A program made the translations under genes and the position numbers. Below, piece by piece: positions 50,941 through 59,057 of a stretch of DNA of 64,000 nt. The DNA comes from Nocardioides marmoriginsengisoli (lineage in GTDB: Bacteria; Actinomycetota; Actinomycetes; Propionibacteriales; Nocardioidaceae): contig NZ_RJSE01000007.1 of NCBI RefSeq assembly GCF_003725695.1, positions 310,001 to 374,000 of the forward strand, in the 5' to 3' direction. Below the pieces are notes generated by a model. The model was not told the origin of the DNA. It searched no databases and saw only the letters and a program-made list of their open reading frames with translations. Numbering within the stretch: position 1 is the first letter of the stretch; every line of letters begins with the position of its first letter.

Positions 50941-51314
50941 GCCGGCAGCCGGCGCGACGGCCGACCCGGCACGACGACGAGGGCGCCGGCGTGGTCGTCG
51001 TCCTGGCGCTGGTCGCGTTCCTGGTCACCGGGGCCCTGATCGGGGGCGGGGTCGTCGCGCTGATCGTCGGCCACCGTCAGGCGCAGGCCGCCGCCGACCT
51101 GGCCGCTCTCGCGGGAGCCGGAGCGGTCACGACCGGGGCCGACCCCTGCGAGGTCGCGCGGAAGGTGGCCGGACGCAACGGCGCCACCGCGGTCACCTGC
51201 ACGACGTCCGGCCCGGTCGTCACCGTCGAGGCGGTGATCCGGATGCCGCCGGTCCTCGGCGGGAGGGAGGTGGGAGGGCGCGCCCGTGCCGGACCCGGAC
51301 CGCCGTCGAGCTGA
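50937..51314 (+). CDS. TadG-like Tad accessory protein (Rv3654c type)
   Basis: A 125-residue protein with helix GAGVVVVLALVAFLVTGALIGG and the AAADLAALAGAGA segment typical of Rv3654c-like/TadG N-terminal domains. PCEVARKVAGRNGA follows, with two Cys that may pair. The mature part is much shorter than true TadG. It ends the Tad operon and converges on the PPOX gene with 12 bases between stops. Confidence 0.82.
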   Translation: MSRQPARRPTRHDDEGAGVVVVLALVAFLVTGALIGGGVVALIVGHRQAQAAADLAALAGAGAVTTGADPCEVARKVAGRNGATAVTCTTSGPVVTVEAVIRMPPVLGGREVGGRARAGPGPPSS

Positions 51315-51326
51315 ACCGGCTGCTGG

Positions 51327-51722
51327 TCAGCGGACGTTGCCGAGCAGCCGGGTGATCTCGATCCGGACCGCCACCCGCGCCGGGTTCACCCGCGGCACCT
51401 TGTACCGCTCGGCGTACCGGCGCTCCGCCTCGGCGACCACCGCGGGGTCGGCGGACACGACCGCACGGCCCTCGACCGTCGACCAGTGCCGGCCGTCCAC
51501 GCAGCAGACCGCGATCAGGGCTCCGACGTCACCGGTCGCGGCGATGTTGCGGGCCTTGCGGGATTCGCCGGAGGTGATCGCCCAGGCCCGGTCGGCGTCC
51601 AGGTCGAGGACGACGCCCATCGGCACGACGTGCGGGGTGCCGTCGGGGCGCAGCGTGGTCACCGTGCAGAGGCGTCGCTCACTCCAGAACTCGGCGAAGG
51701 AGGAGGTGCGGGGCAGGATCAC
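51327..51722 (-). CDS. PPOX-class flavin/F420-dependent oxidoreductase
   Basis: A 131-residue split-barrel protein. It has SFAEFWSERRLCTVTTLRPDG, TPHVVPMGVVLD, ITSGESRKARNI and WSTVEGRAVV, the layout of F420- or flavin-binding PPOX enzymes of actinobacteria. The substrate is unknown. GTG 51722 is chosen because GAGAGGA lies seven bases upstream. The frame is open much further, but that part is antisense to the helicase gene. It follows the helicase gene closely on the same strand (44 bases) and may share its transcript. Confidence 0.82.
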   Translation of the reverse strand: MILPRTSSFAEFWSERRLCTVTTLRPDGTPHVVPMGVVLDLDADRAWAITSGESRKARNIAATGDVGALIAVCCVDGRHWSTVEGRAVVSADPAVVAEAERRYAERYKVPRVNPARVAVRIEITRLLGNVR

Positions 51723-51766
51723 CGCGCCATCCTCTCGCACGGCGGCCGAGGTGCGGGTCGCGAGAC

Positions 51767-54076
51767 TCAACCAGCGTGCGCGAGGACCAGGTCGAGCAGC
51801 CGGACCGCCCCGGCCTTGTCGAGCGGGTTGTTCTGGTTGCCGCACTTCGGGGACTGCACGCACGACGGGCAGCCCTCGGTGCAGGCGCAGGACGCGATCG
51901 CCTCCCGGGTGGCCTCCAGCCACTCGGCAGCGGTACCGAAACCGCGCTCGGCGAAGCCGGCTCCGCCCGGGTGGCCGTCGTACACGAAGACGGTGAGCAT
52001 CCCGGTGTCCGCGTGCCGGGCGGTCGAGACGCCGCCGATGTCCCAGCGGTCGCAGGTCGCGAACAACGGCAGCAGGCCGATCGAGGCGTGCTCGGCCGCG
52101 TGCGCGGCACCGGGGAGATCGTCCGGATCGATCCCGGCATCGACCAGCACGTCGTCCGGGACGGTCCACCAGACCGCCGCGGTCTCCAGGGTGCGTTCCG
52201 GGAGGTCGAGCAGGGTCTCGCCGATCACCTCGCCGGTGATCGCCCGGCGGCGCAGGTAGGAGACCACCTGGTGGGTGACCCGGACCGCGCCGAAGCTCAG
52301 CCGGACCCGCCCCCAGGTCTCGTGCCGGTGCTCGCCGACGATCGCGATGTCGGTGATCTCGCGGGCCGACGTCGAGTAGTCGACCTCGGCCGCGGTCACC
52401 GTCGCCACCGACTCGGCCAGGTCCAGGTCGTGCACCAGGTAGCTCTCGCCCTGGTGCAGGTAGACCGCCCCGGCGTGCGCGGTCCCGTGCGACGAGCCGT
52501 GGTCGACGGTGCCGAGCACCCGGCCGGTGCCGGCCTCGACGAGCCGCACCGGGGAGCCGCCGGAGGACCGGATGTCGGCCAGGTCGCTGGCCCGTCGCCG
52601 GGCGGTCCAGTACCAGCCGTGGGTACGCCGCCGCAGCAGCCCGGCGTTCGTCAGCGCCTCCACCGCTTCGCGCGCGCCCTCCCCGAAGATGGCCAGCCCG
52701 TCCTCGGTCAGCGGTGCCTCGGCCGCGGCGGCGCAGAGGTGCGGGCCGAGCACGTACGGGTTGTCCGGGTCGAAGACGGTCGCCTCGACCGGCTTCCCCA
52801 GCAGGTGCTCGGGATGGTTGACCAGGTACGTGTCCAGCGGGTCGTCCCGCGCCACCAGGATGCCGAGCGCGTCGCCGCCCTCCCGCCCGGCCCGGCCGAC
52901 CTGCTGCCACAGTGCCGCCCGGGTGCCGGGGAAGCCGCCGAGCAGCACCGCGTCCAGCCCGGAGATGTCGATCCCGAGCTCGAGCGCGTTGGTCGCGGCC
53001 AGGCCGGTGAGCCGCCCGGAGCGCAGCGCCTGCTCCAGCGCTCGGCGCTCCTCGGGGAGGTAGCCGCCGCGATACGCCGCGACCTGGTCCACCAGGGTGC
53101 CGTCGACCTCGCCGAGCAACCGCCGCGCCGTCAGCGCCACCGTCTCGGCGCCGTGCCGGCTGCGGACGAACGCCAGCGTCCGCACCCGCTCGACCACCAG
53201 GTCGGTGAGCAGGTCGGCGAGCTCGGCGGTGACCGAGCGGCGTACCGGGGCGCCGTTCTCGCCGGCGTGCGAGACGAACGGCGGCTCCCACAGCGCCAGG
53301 GCGACCTGCCCTCGCGGCGAGGCGTCGTCGCTGATCGCCCGCACCGGCAGCCCGGTGAGTCGTCCGGCCGCGACGTCCGGCTCGGCGACCGTCGCCGAGG
53401 CCAGCACGAAGGTCGGCTCCGCGCCGTACAGTGCGGCGACCCGGCGCAGCCGGCGGATCACCTGCGAGACGTGCGCCCCGAAGACGCCGCGGTAGTGGTG
53501 GCACTCGTCGATCACCACGTAGTCGAGGCCGGCGAAGAACCGCGACCAGCGCTCGTGACCGGGCAGCAGCGACCGGTGCAGCATGTCCGGGTTGGTCAGC
53601 ACGTACTCCGCGTGGTCCCGGGTCCACTCGCGTTCCTCGGGGCTGGAGTCGCCGTCGTGGGTCGCCACCCGCAGCCCTTCGATCCCGAGTCCGCGGAGGG
53701 TGCTCAGCTGGTCCTGGGCCAGCGCCTTGGTCGGTGCCAGGTAGAGCGTGCTCGAGCCGCGCTGCCCGCGGGCGCCGCGCTTCTCGGTGATCGCGGTGAG
53801 CGCGGGCAGCAGGTAGGCGAGCGACTTCCCGGAGGCGGTGCCGGTGGAGAGCACCAGGTGGGTGCCGCCGTGCGCGAGGTCGGCCGCCGTCGCCTGGTGC
53901 TCCCAGAGCTCGCCGACGCCCGCGCGCTGCCAGGCGCCGGCCACGGCGGGGGAGACCCAGTCCGGCCAGGGCCGGGTGCGCGCCGACCGCGCGGGCAGGA
54001 CCTCTAGGTGCACCAGTCGCTCGTCGCGCCCGACTGCCAGGCGCTCGACGAGGTGTTCCAACCGGCTGCCGCTCAC
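51767..54076 (-). CDS. Superfamily II DNA helicase, SftH/MrfA type (DUF1998)
   Basis: A 769-residue DEAD/DEAH-like helicase. Motif I is STGTASGKSLAYLLP, motif II is DECHH, SAT is ASATVAEP, and motif VI is QQVGRAGREG. The C-terminal DUF1998 region carries four Cys in CACTEGCPSC and SPKCGN for metal binding. Mycobacterial SftH is a 3'-5' translocase, and the Bacillus relative MrfA repairs mitomycin damage, so a repair role is likely. GTG 54076 (MSGSRLEHLV) has GGGAG nine bases upstream; the longer frame to 54148 lacks support. Orthologue of Rv3649 in position. Confidence 0.9.
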   Translation of the reverse strand: MSGSRLEHLVERLAVGRDERLVHLEVLPARSARTRPWPDWVSPAVAGAWQRAGVGELWEHQATAADLAHGGTHLVLSTGTASGKSLAYLLPALTAITEKRGARGQRGSSTLYLAPTKALAQDQLSTLRGLGIEGLRVATHDGDSSPEEREWTRDHAEYVLTNPDMLHRSLLPGHERWSRFFAGLDYVVIDECHHYRGVFGAHVSQVIRRLRRVAALYGAEPTFVLASATVAEPDVAAGRLTGLPVRAISDDASPRGQVALALWEPPFVSHAGENGAPVRRSVTAELADLLTDLVVERVRTLAFVRSRHGAETVALTARRLLGEVDGTLVDQVAAYRGGYLPEERRALEQALRSGRLTGLAATNALELGIDISGLDAVLLGGFPGTRAALWQQVGRAGREGGDALGILVARDDPLDTYLVNHPEHLLGKPVEATVFDPDNPYVLGPHLCAAAAEAPLTEDGLAIFGEGAREAVEALTNAGLLRRRTHGWYWTARRRASDLADIRSSGGSPVRLVEAGTGRVLGTVDHGSSHGTAHAGAVYLHQGESYLVHDLDLAESVATVTAAEVDYSTSAREITDIAIVGEHRHETWGRVRLSFGAVRVTHQVVSYLRRRAITGEVIGETLLDLPERTLETAAVWWTVPDDVLVDAGIDPDDLPGAAHAAEHASIGLLPLFATCDRWDIGGVSTARHADTGMLTVFVYDGHPGGAGFAERGFGTAAEWLEATREAIASCACTEGCPSCVQSPKCGNQNNPLDKAGAVRLLDLVLAHAG

Positions 54077-54212
54077 CCGCTGAGTCTCCCAGCGACGCAC
54101 GACACCAGCGGTCGCGACCCGGGGTCGCCCTCGGCGGGCGTGGTTCAATGACGAAGCAGGCCGTGCGGCAGCTGACCGCGCGGAACGGGCTGGATCACGC
54201 TTGGGAGAGAAC

Positions 54213-54548
54213 GTGGACCTATCTCTGGAGACCCGTCAGGTGGACGGGTGGACCCTCGTCGCCGTAGGTGGCGAGATCGACGTCTACACGGCTCCGAAGC
54301 TGCGGGACAAGATCACCGAGCTGGTCAACGCCGGCCAGTTCCAGCTGATCATCGACATGGAGAAGGTCGACTTCCTCGACTCGACCGGTCTCGGCGTCCT
54401 CGTCGGCGGGCTGAAGAAGATCCGCGCCCAGGACGGCACGATGTCGTTGATCTGCAGCCAGGACCGGCTGCTGAAGATCTTCCGGATCACCGGCCTCGCC
54501 AAGGTCTTTACGATCCACGCCGACGAAGCCGCGGCGCTCTCCGCGTAG
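54213..54548 (+). CDS. bldG: Anti-sigma factor antagonist BldG
   Basis: A 111-residue STAS protein. It has [17 protein letters not shown], and the phosphorylation Ser lies in [14 protein letters not shown]. It ends [15 protein letters not shown]. Similarity to Streptomyces BldG is high along the full length, and the neighbours (helicase, pyrophosphatase) match the Streptomyces locus. BldG is reversibly phosphorylated and controls anti-sigma factors. GTG 54213 follows GGGAGA by four bases; TTG 54201 is an alternative. The adjacent anti-sigma kinase gene found in Streptomyces is not here. Confidence 0.92.
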   Translation: MDLSLETRQVDGWTLVAVGGEIDVYTAPKLRDKITELVNAGQFQLIIDMEKVDFLDSTGLGVLVGGLKKIRAQDGTMSLICSQDRLLKIFRITGLAKVFTIHADEAAALSA

Positions 54549-54639
54549 CCGCCGCTCGCATTTCGGGCATCCCGCCCGCTCGGTGATCGCTTCAGGTGAT
54601 CTGGATCACCCCTCCGTCGTGACCCCCCTCACACCTGCG

Positions 54640-54645
54640 TATAGT
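54640..54645 (+). promoter_or_regulatory. -10 box of hppA promoter
   Basis: TATAGT lies 53 bases before the hppA start; GAGGAG at 54690-54695 is the ribosome site, so the transcript is leadered. Confidence 0.5.
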
Positions 54646-54698
54646 CCGCGACGTTTGACAGGTAGTCCTCAGTCCGCCTATCACACCGAGGAGATTTC

Positions 54699-57008
54699 AT
54701 GATCGGGCTCGCATCCGACATCACCCCAGATCTCGCTGACGGCAATCTCGTCCTGGTCCTCATCGTCGCCGTGATCGCGCTCGCCGCGCTCGGCATGGCG
54801 ATGATGTTCCGCAACGAGGTCCTGGCTGCCGGCGAAGGCACCGAGAACATGAAGACCATCGCGAAGGCGGTGCAGGAGGGGGCCAACGCCTACCTCACCC
54901 GGCAGTTCCGGACGCTCGGCATCTTCGCCGCGGTCGCGTTCCTGGCGCTGCTCGTCCTCCCCGGTGACGCGGAGGTGCGGATCGGGCGCTCGATCTTCTT
55001 CCTCGTCGGTGCCGGCTTCTCAGCCGCTGTGGGTTACCTCGGCATGAGTCTGGCGGTGCAGTCCAACCTGCGCGTCGCCGCCGCGGCCAACGAGTCCGGT
55101 CGCGACCCGGCCATGAAGATCGGCTTCCGCACCGGTGCGATGGTCGGCATGCTGACCGTCGGCCTCGGCCTCCTCGGTGCCAGCATCGTCGTCCTGCTCT
55201 ACAAGGACGAGGCCCCGCACGTGCTCGAGGGCTTCGGCTTCGGCGCCGCCCTGCTCGCCATGTTCATGCGGGTCGGCGGCGGCATCTTCACCAAGGCGGC
55301 CGACGTCGGCGCCGACCTGGTCGGCAAGGTGGAGAACAACATCCCCGAGGACGACCCGCGCAACGCGGCGACCATCGCGGACAACGTCGGTGACAACGTC
55401 GGCGACTGCGCCGGTATGGCGGCCGACCTCTTCGAGTCCTACGCCGTCACCCTGGTCGCGGCGCTGATCCTCGGCTCGCAGGCGTTCGGCGACAAGGGCC
55501 TGGTGTTCCCGCTGCTGATCCCCGCGATCGGTGCCCTCACGGCGGTCCTCGGCGTCTACCTCTGCCGGCCGCGTGCCGGCGAGAACGGCCTGAAGACGAT
55601 CAACCGGGCCTTCTACATCTCCGCCGCCGTCGGTGCGGTGGCCTCGGTGATCGCCTCGTTCGCCTACCTGCCGAGCAAGTTCTCCGAGTTCGAGAACGTC
55701 ACCGGCCTCGACATGAGCGGCGCCGAGGGCGACCCGCGGTTGATCGCCTCGGCCGCCGTGGTCATCGGCATCGTGATGGCTGCCGGCATCCTGGCCCTGA
55801 CCGGCTACTACACCGGCACCGAGTACCGCCCCGTCAAGGACGTCGGCAAGACCTCGCTCACCGGCGCGGCCACCGTCATCCTGGCCGGTCTCTCGGTCGG
55901 CTTCGAGTCCGCGGTCTACACCACCCTGGTCATCGGCGGTGCCGTCTTCGGGGCGTTCCTCCTCGGTGGCGCCACGGTCACGGTCTCGCTGTTCGCGGTC
56001 GCTCTCGCCGGCTGCGGTCTGCTGACCACGGTCGGCGTCATCGTCGCGATGGACACCTTCGGTCCGGTCTCCGACAACGCCCAGGGCATCGCGGAGATGT
56101 CCGGCGACGTCAGCCCGGAGGGGGCCCAGATCCTCACCGAGCTGGACGCCGTCGGCAACACCACCAAGGCGATCACCAAGGGGATCGCGATCGCGACGGC
56201 CGTGCTCGCCGCGACCGCGCTCTTCGGCTCCTACTCGACGTCGGTCATCGACGCGGTCCTCGACGCCGGCAAGCTCAGTGCCGACGACGAGTCCGCGCTG
56301 AACTTCTTCGTCTACAACCCGGGCGTGCTCGTCGGCGTCCTGCTCGGCTCGGCGGTGGTGTTCCTCTTCTCCGGTCTGGCCATCAACGCGGTGGCCCGTG
56401 CCGCCGGCGCGGTCGTCTACGAGGTCCGTCGCCAGTTCCGGGAGATCCCCGGGATCATGGAGGGCACCGGTCGTCCGGAGTACGGCAAGGTCGTCGACAT
56501 CGTCACGCGCGACTCGCTGCGTGAGCTGGTCACGCCCGGTCTGCTCGCCGTCCTCGCTCCGATCGCCGTCGGCTTCGGCCTCGGCGTCGCGGCGCTGGCC
56601 GGCTTCCTGGCCGGTGCGATCGGCACCGGCACCCTGATGGCCGTCTTCCTGGCCAACGCGGGTGGGGCCTGGGACAACGCGAAGAAGCTCGTCGAGGACG
56701 GCAACCACGGGGGCAAGGGTTCGCCCGCCCACGAGGCGACCGTCATCGGTGACACCGTCGGTGACCCGTTCAAGGACACCGCCGGTCCGGCGATCAACCC
56801 GCTGATCAAGGTGATGAACCTGGTCTCGCTGCTGATCGCCAGCGCCGTCGTCTCGCTGAGTGTCGGCGAAGACCAGAACGACGCCCTCCGGATCGTGATC
56901 GCGCTCGCCGCGGTGGCGATCATCGCGGTGGCGCTGTACATCTCCAAGCAGCGTGCGGTGGACCTGGGCGACGATGCGGCCGCGGCCGCGGAGAGCGCCT
57001 CGGCTTGA
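54699..57008 (+). CDS. hppA: Proton-translocating membrane pyrophosphatase, K+-independent type
   Basis: A 769-residue membrane protein with about sixteen helices that hydrolyses pyrophosphate and pumps protons. Substrate motifs are KAADVGADLVGKVE and DNVGDNVGDCAG, and a further conserved one is GDTVGDPFKDTAGPA. The residue after GNTT is Lys (GNTTKAITKG), the diagnostic of potassium-independent enzymes; potassium-dependent ones have Ala. The strong promoter (TATAGT) and the perfect terminator downstream suggest high expression. It follows bldG, as in Streptomyces. Confidence 0.97.
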   Translation: MIGLASDITPDLADGNLVLVLIVAVIALAALGMAMMFRNEVLAAGEGTENMKTIAKAVQEGANAYLTRQFRTLGIFAAVAFLALLVLPGDAEVRIGRSIFFLVGAGFSAAVGYLGMSLAVQSNLRVAAAANESGRDPAMKIGFRTGAMVGMLTVGLGLLGASIVVLLYKDEAPHVLEGFGFGAALLAMFMRVGGGIFTKAADVGADLVGKVENNIPEDDPRNAATIADNVGDNVGDCAGMAADLFESYAVTLVAALILGSQAFGDKGLVFPLLIPAIGALTAVLGVYLCRPRAGENGLKTINRAFYISAAVGAVASVIASFAYLPSKFSEFENVTGLDMSGAEGDPRLIASAAVVIGIVMAAGILALTGYYTGTEYRPVKDVGKTSLTGAATVILAGLSVGFESAVYTTLVIGGAVFGAFLLGGATVTVSLFAVALAGCGLLTTVGVIVAMDTFGPVSDNAQGIAEMSGDVSPEGAQILTELDAVGNTTKAITKGIAIATAVLAATALFGSYSTSVIDAVLDAGKLSADDESALNFFVYNPGVLVGVLLGSAVVFLFSGLAINAVARAAGAVVYEVRRQFREIPGIMEGTGRPEYGKVVDIVTRDSLRELVTPGLLAVLAPIAVGFGLGVAALAGFLAGAIGTGTLMAVFLANAGGAWDNAKKLVEDGNHGGKGSPAHEATVIGDTVGDPFKDTAGPAINPLIKVMNLVSLLIASAVVSLSVGEDQNDALRIVIALAAVAIIAVALYISKQRAVDLGDDAAAAAESASA

Positions 57009-57024
57009 TCCCACGATGAACCCG

Positions 57025-57074
57025 GCTTCGGCCGGCTCGGCCCAGTGGTCGAGCCGGCCGAAGCTGCTTTTCGG
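57025..57074 (+). terminator. Terminator of hppA
   Basis: GCTTCGGCCGGCTCG (57025-57039) and CGAGCCGGCCGAAGC (57050-57064) form a perfect 15-base stem, followed by TGCTTTTCGG. Confidence 0.9.
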
Positions 57075-57108
57075 TCGCCTCGCGGGTGTCCAGGACGGTG
57101 CCCGGAAC

Positions 57109-57139
57109 GTTGACAGTTTCACTGTTAACGTCCTACGTT
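57109..57139 (+). promoter_or_regulatory. Promoter and operator of the Tat-exported FAD gene
   Basis: A perfect -35 TTGACA (57110-57115) and TACGTT -10 (57134-57139) are spaced 18 bases apart. GTTGACAGT-TTC-ACTGTTAAC (57109-57129) is a 9-base inverted repeat with one mismatch overlapping the -35 box, as expected for a TetR-type repressor site. Confidence 0.6.
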
Positions 57140-57196
57140 CATTCGACACCGCTGCCGGGCGGTCGCGCTTCCGGGCGTGTCTACGAAGGAGTCGTC

Positions 57197-58990
57197 GTGG
57201 GGACGAACACCACCTCTGCCATGCCCGCTGTCGATCGTCGTACGGTCCTCCGTGCGGGCACCGCTGCCGGAGCCGCGGCCGTGCTCGTCGGGGCCGGGGC
57301 CGCTCCCGGATTCGCCGCCGCACCCGGGCGCCGCGTCACCGTCCTCGGTGGCGGGATGGCGGGCCTCGCCGCCGCCCACGAGCTGGCGGAGCGCGGCTAC
57401 GACGTGACGGTCTTCGAGCCCACCGCCTGGGGCGGCAAGGCGCGGAGCATCCCGGTCGCGGGAACAGCGGCCGGCGGTCGCCAGGACCTTCCCGGCGAGC
57501 ACGGCTTCCGGTTCTTCCCGGGCTTCTACCACCACATCCCGGACTCGATGCGGCGTACGCCGTTCGGCTCCAACCCCCACGGCGTCCACGACAACCTCGT
57601 CGCCGCCAAGGGCGGCAAGTTCTACCGGGGCGGCGACCGAGCCGACGCCTTCATCTTCGGCATCGGCCCCGACCCGCAGGCGCTGCTGACCGTCGACGGG
57701 CTCCGCCGCTTCCTGATGGAGAACCTGAAGGGGCAGGCCGTCCCGCCCGACGAGCTCGTCTACTTCGTCACCCGGCTGCTGGTCTTCCTCACCAGCAGCA
57801 CCGAGCGCCGCTTCGGCCAGTGGGAGAACATGAGCTGGTGGGACTTCGTCGGGGCCGCCACCCGCTCGCCCGACTACCAGCACGTGCTCGCCGCCGGCCT
57901 GACCCGCAACCTGGTCGCGGCCAAGGAGACCCTCGCCAGCACCCGCACGATCGGCAATATGGGCGAGGCCTTCGTCTACAACATGTTCGGCAAGGGCAAC
58001 GACGGCGCGCTCGACAGGATCCTGAACCTGCCCACCAACGAGGCCTGGATCGACCCGTGGACGGCGCACCTGCGCACCCTCGGGGTCACCTTCGTCTCCG
58101 GGTACGGCCTGGCGTCGTACGAGATGGGCGGCGGGAAGATCCGCGCGGTCAACGTCGTCGACCGGGCTGGGAACAGCTACCGCCACGAGTCGGACTTCTT
58201 CATCAGCGCGATGCCGGTCGAGAAGGCGCGGACGTTCTGGACGAACGAGATGCTCGCCGCCGACCCGAGCCTGGCCAACCTCGACCGGCTGCAGACCGAC
58301 TGGATGGTCGGGATCCAGTTCTTCCTCAAGAAGAAGGTCGACCTCGCGCCGGGCCACCTCACTTTCATCGACTCGCCGTGGGCGCTGACTGCGCTCTCCC
58401 AGGGCCAGTTCTGGAAGAGCCGGAACTTCGCAGCCGACTACGGCGACGGCACCTCGGTCGACTGCCTGTCGGTGGACATCTCCAACTGGGACGCCAAGGG
58501 GATCCTCTACGGCAAGACCGCCAAGGAGTGCTCGCCGCAGGAGGTCGCCAACGAGGTGCTGGCGCAGATCCGCTACCACGACACCCCGGCCGCGCAGCTC
58601 GGTCCGGACGTGATCGGCTCCTGGCACCTCGACCCCGGCGTGACGTACGACGCCGGGACCGGCCGGAACGCCAACGAGACCCCGCTGCTGGTCAACACTG
58701 CCGGGTCGTGGAAGGACCGTCCCGCCGGTCCGACGAAGATCCCGAACTTCTTCCTCTCCGGGGACTTCTGCCAGACCGGCATCGACCTGGCCACGATGGA
58801 GGGCGCCAACGAGTCCGGCCGCCGGGCCGCCAATGCCATCCTGGCCGCCACCGGATCGAACGCCGCCCCGGCGAAGACCTTCAAGCTCTGGGAGAACCCG
58901 TCCCTCAAGCTGCTCAAGCAGACCGACGCCGCGCTCTACAAGGCCGGTCTCCCGAACGCCCTCGACCTCCGGTTCAAGGGTCGTTACTAG
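57197..58990 (+). CDS. Tat-exported FAD-dependent oxidoreductase (phytoene desaturase/HpnE-like)
   Basis: A 597-residue flavoprotein. The twin-arginine signal DRRTVLRAGTAAGAAAVLVG is followed by an AAA cleavage region near residue 42. The FAD fold reads VTVLGGGMAGLAAAHELAERG, and GEHGFRFFPGFYHH is the motif of carotenoid/squalene-type desaturases and hydroxysqualene dehydroxylases. The C-terminal segment is FFLSGDFCQTGIDLATMEGANESG. No other isoprenoid genes are nearby. GTG 57197 has GAAGGAG five bases upstream. The promoter carries a TetR-type operator, so the gene is likely inducible. Confidence 0.88.
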   Translation: MGTNTTSAMPAVDRRTVLRAGTAAGAAAVLVGAGAAPGFAAAPGRRVTVLGGGMAGLAAAHELAERGYDVTVFEPTAWGGKARSIPVAGTAAGGRQDLPGEHGFRFFPGFYHHIPDSMRRTPFGSNPHGVHDNLVAAKGGKFYRGGDRADAFIFGIGPDPQALLTVDGLRRFLMENLKGQAVPPDELVYFVTRLLVFLTSSTERRFGQWENMSWWDFVGAATRSPDYQHVLAAGLTRNLVAAKETLASTRTIGNMGEAFVYNMFGKGNDGALDRILNLPTNEAWIDPWTAHLRTLGVTFVSGYGLASYEMGGGKIRAVNVVDRAGNSYRHESDFFISAMPVEKARTFWTNEMLAADPSLANLDRLQTDWMVGIQFFLKKKVDLAPGHLTFIDSPWALTALSQGQFWKSRNFAADYGDGTSVDCLSVDISNWDAKGILYGKTAKECSPQEVANEVLAQIRYHDTPAAQLGPDVIGSWHLDPGVTYDAGTGRNANETPLLVNTAGSWKDRPAGPTKIPNFFLSGDFCQTGIDLATMEGANESGRRAANAILAATGSNAAPAKTFKLWENPSLKLLKQTDAALYKAGLPNALDLRFKGRY

Positions 58991-58993
58991 GTC

Positions 58994-59042
58994 GAGTGGG
59001 CCCGTGGTGACGGCCCACTGGGCCGTCACAACGGGCCCACTC
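58994..59042. terminator. Nested hairpin, GAGTGGGCCC element copy C
   Basis: GAGTGGGCCCGT (58994-59005) pairs with ACGGGCCCACTC (59031-59042); inside, GTGACGGCCC pairs with GGGCCGTCAC around ACT. It starts four bases after the TAG stop and closes the FAD gene. Confidence 0.75.
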
Positions 59043-59045
59043 AAC

Positions 59046-59051
59046 TAGCCT
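59046..59051 (+). promoter_or_regulatory. -10 box of leaderless methyltransferase promoter
   Basis: TAGCCT lies six bases before GTG 59058. Confidence 0.6.
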
Positions 59052-59057
59052 TCGTCG

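Noticed and set aside
46414-51074. Long minus-strand frames across the tad locus
   Set aside because: They are opposite well-identified CpaF, TadB and TadC coding sequence and carry no motifs.
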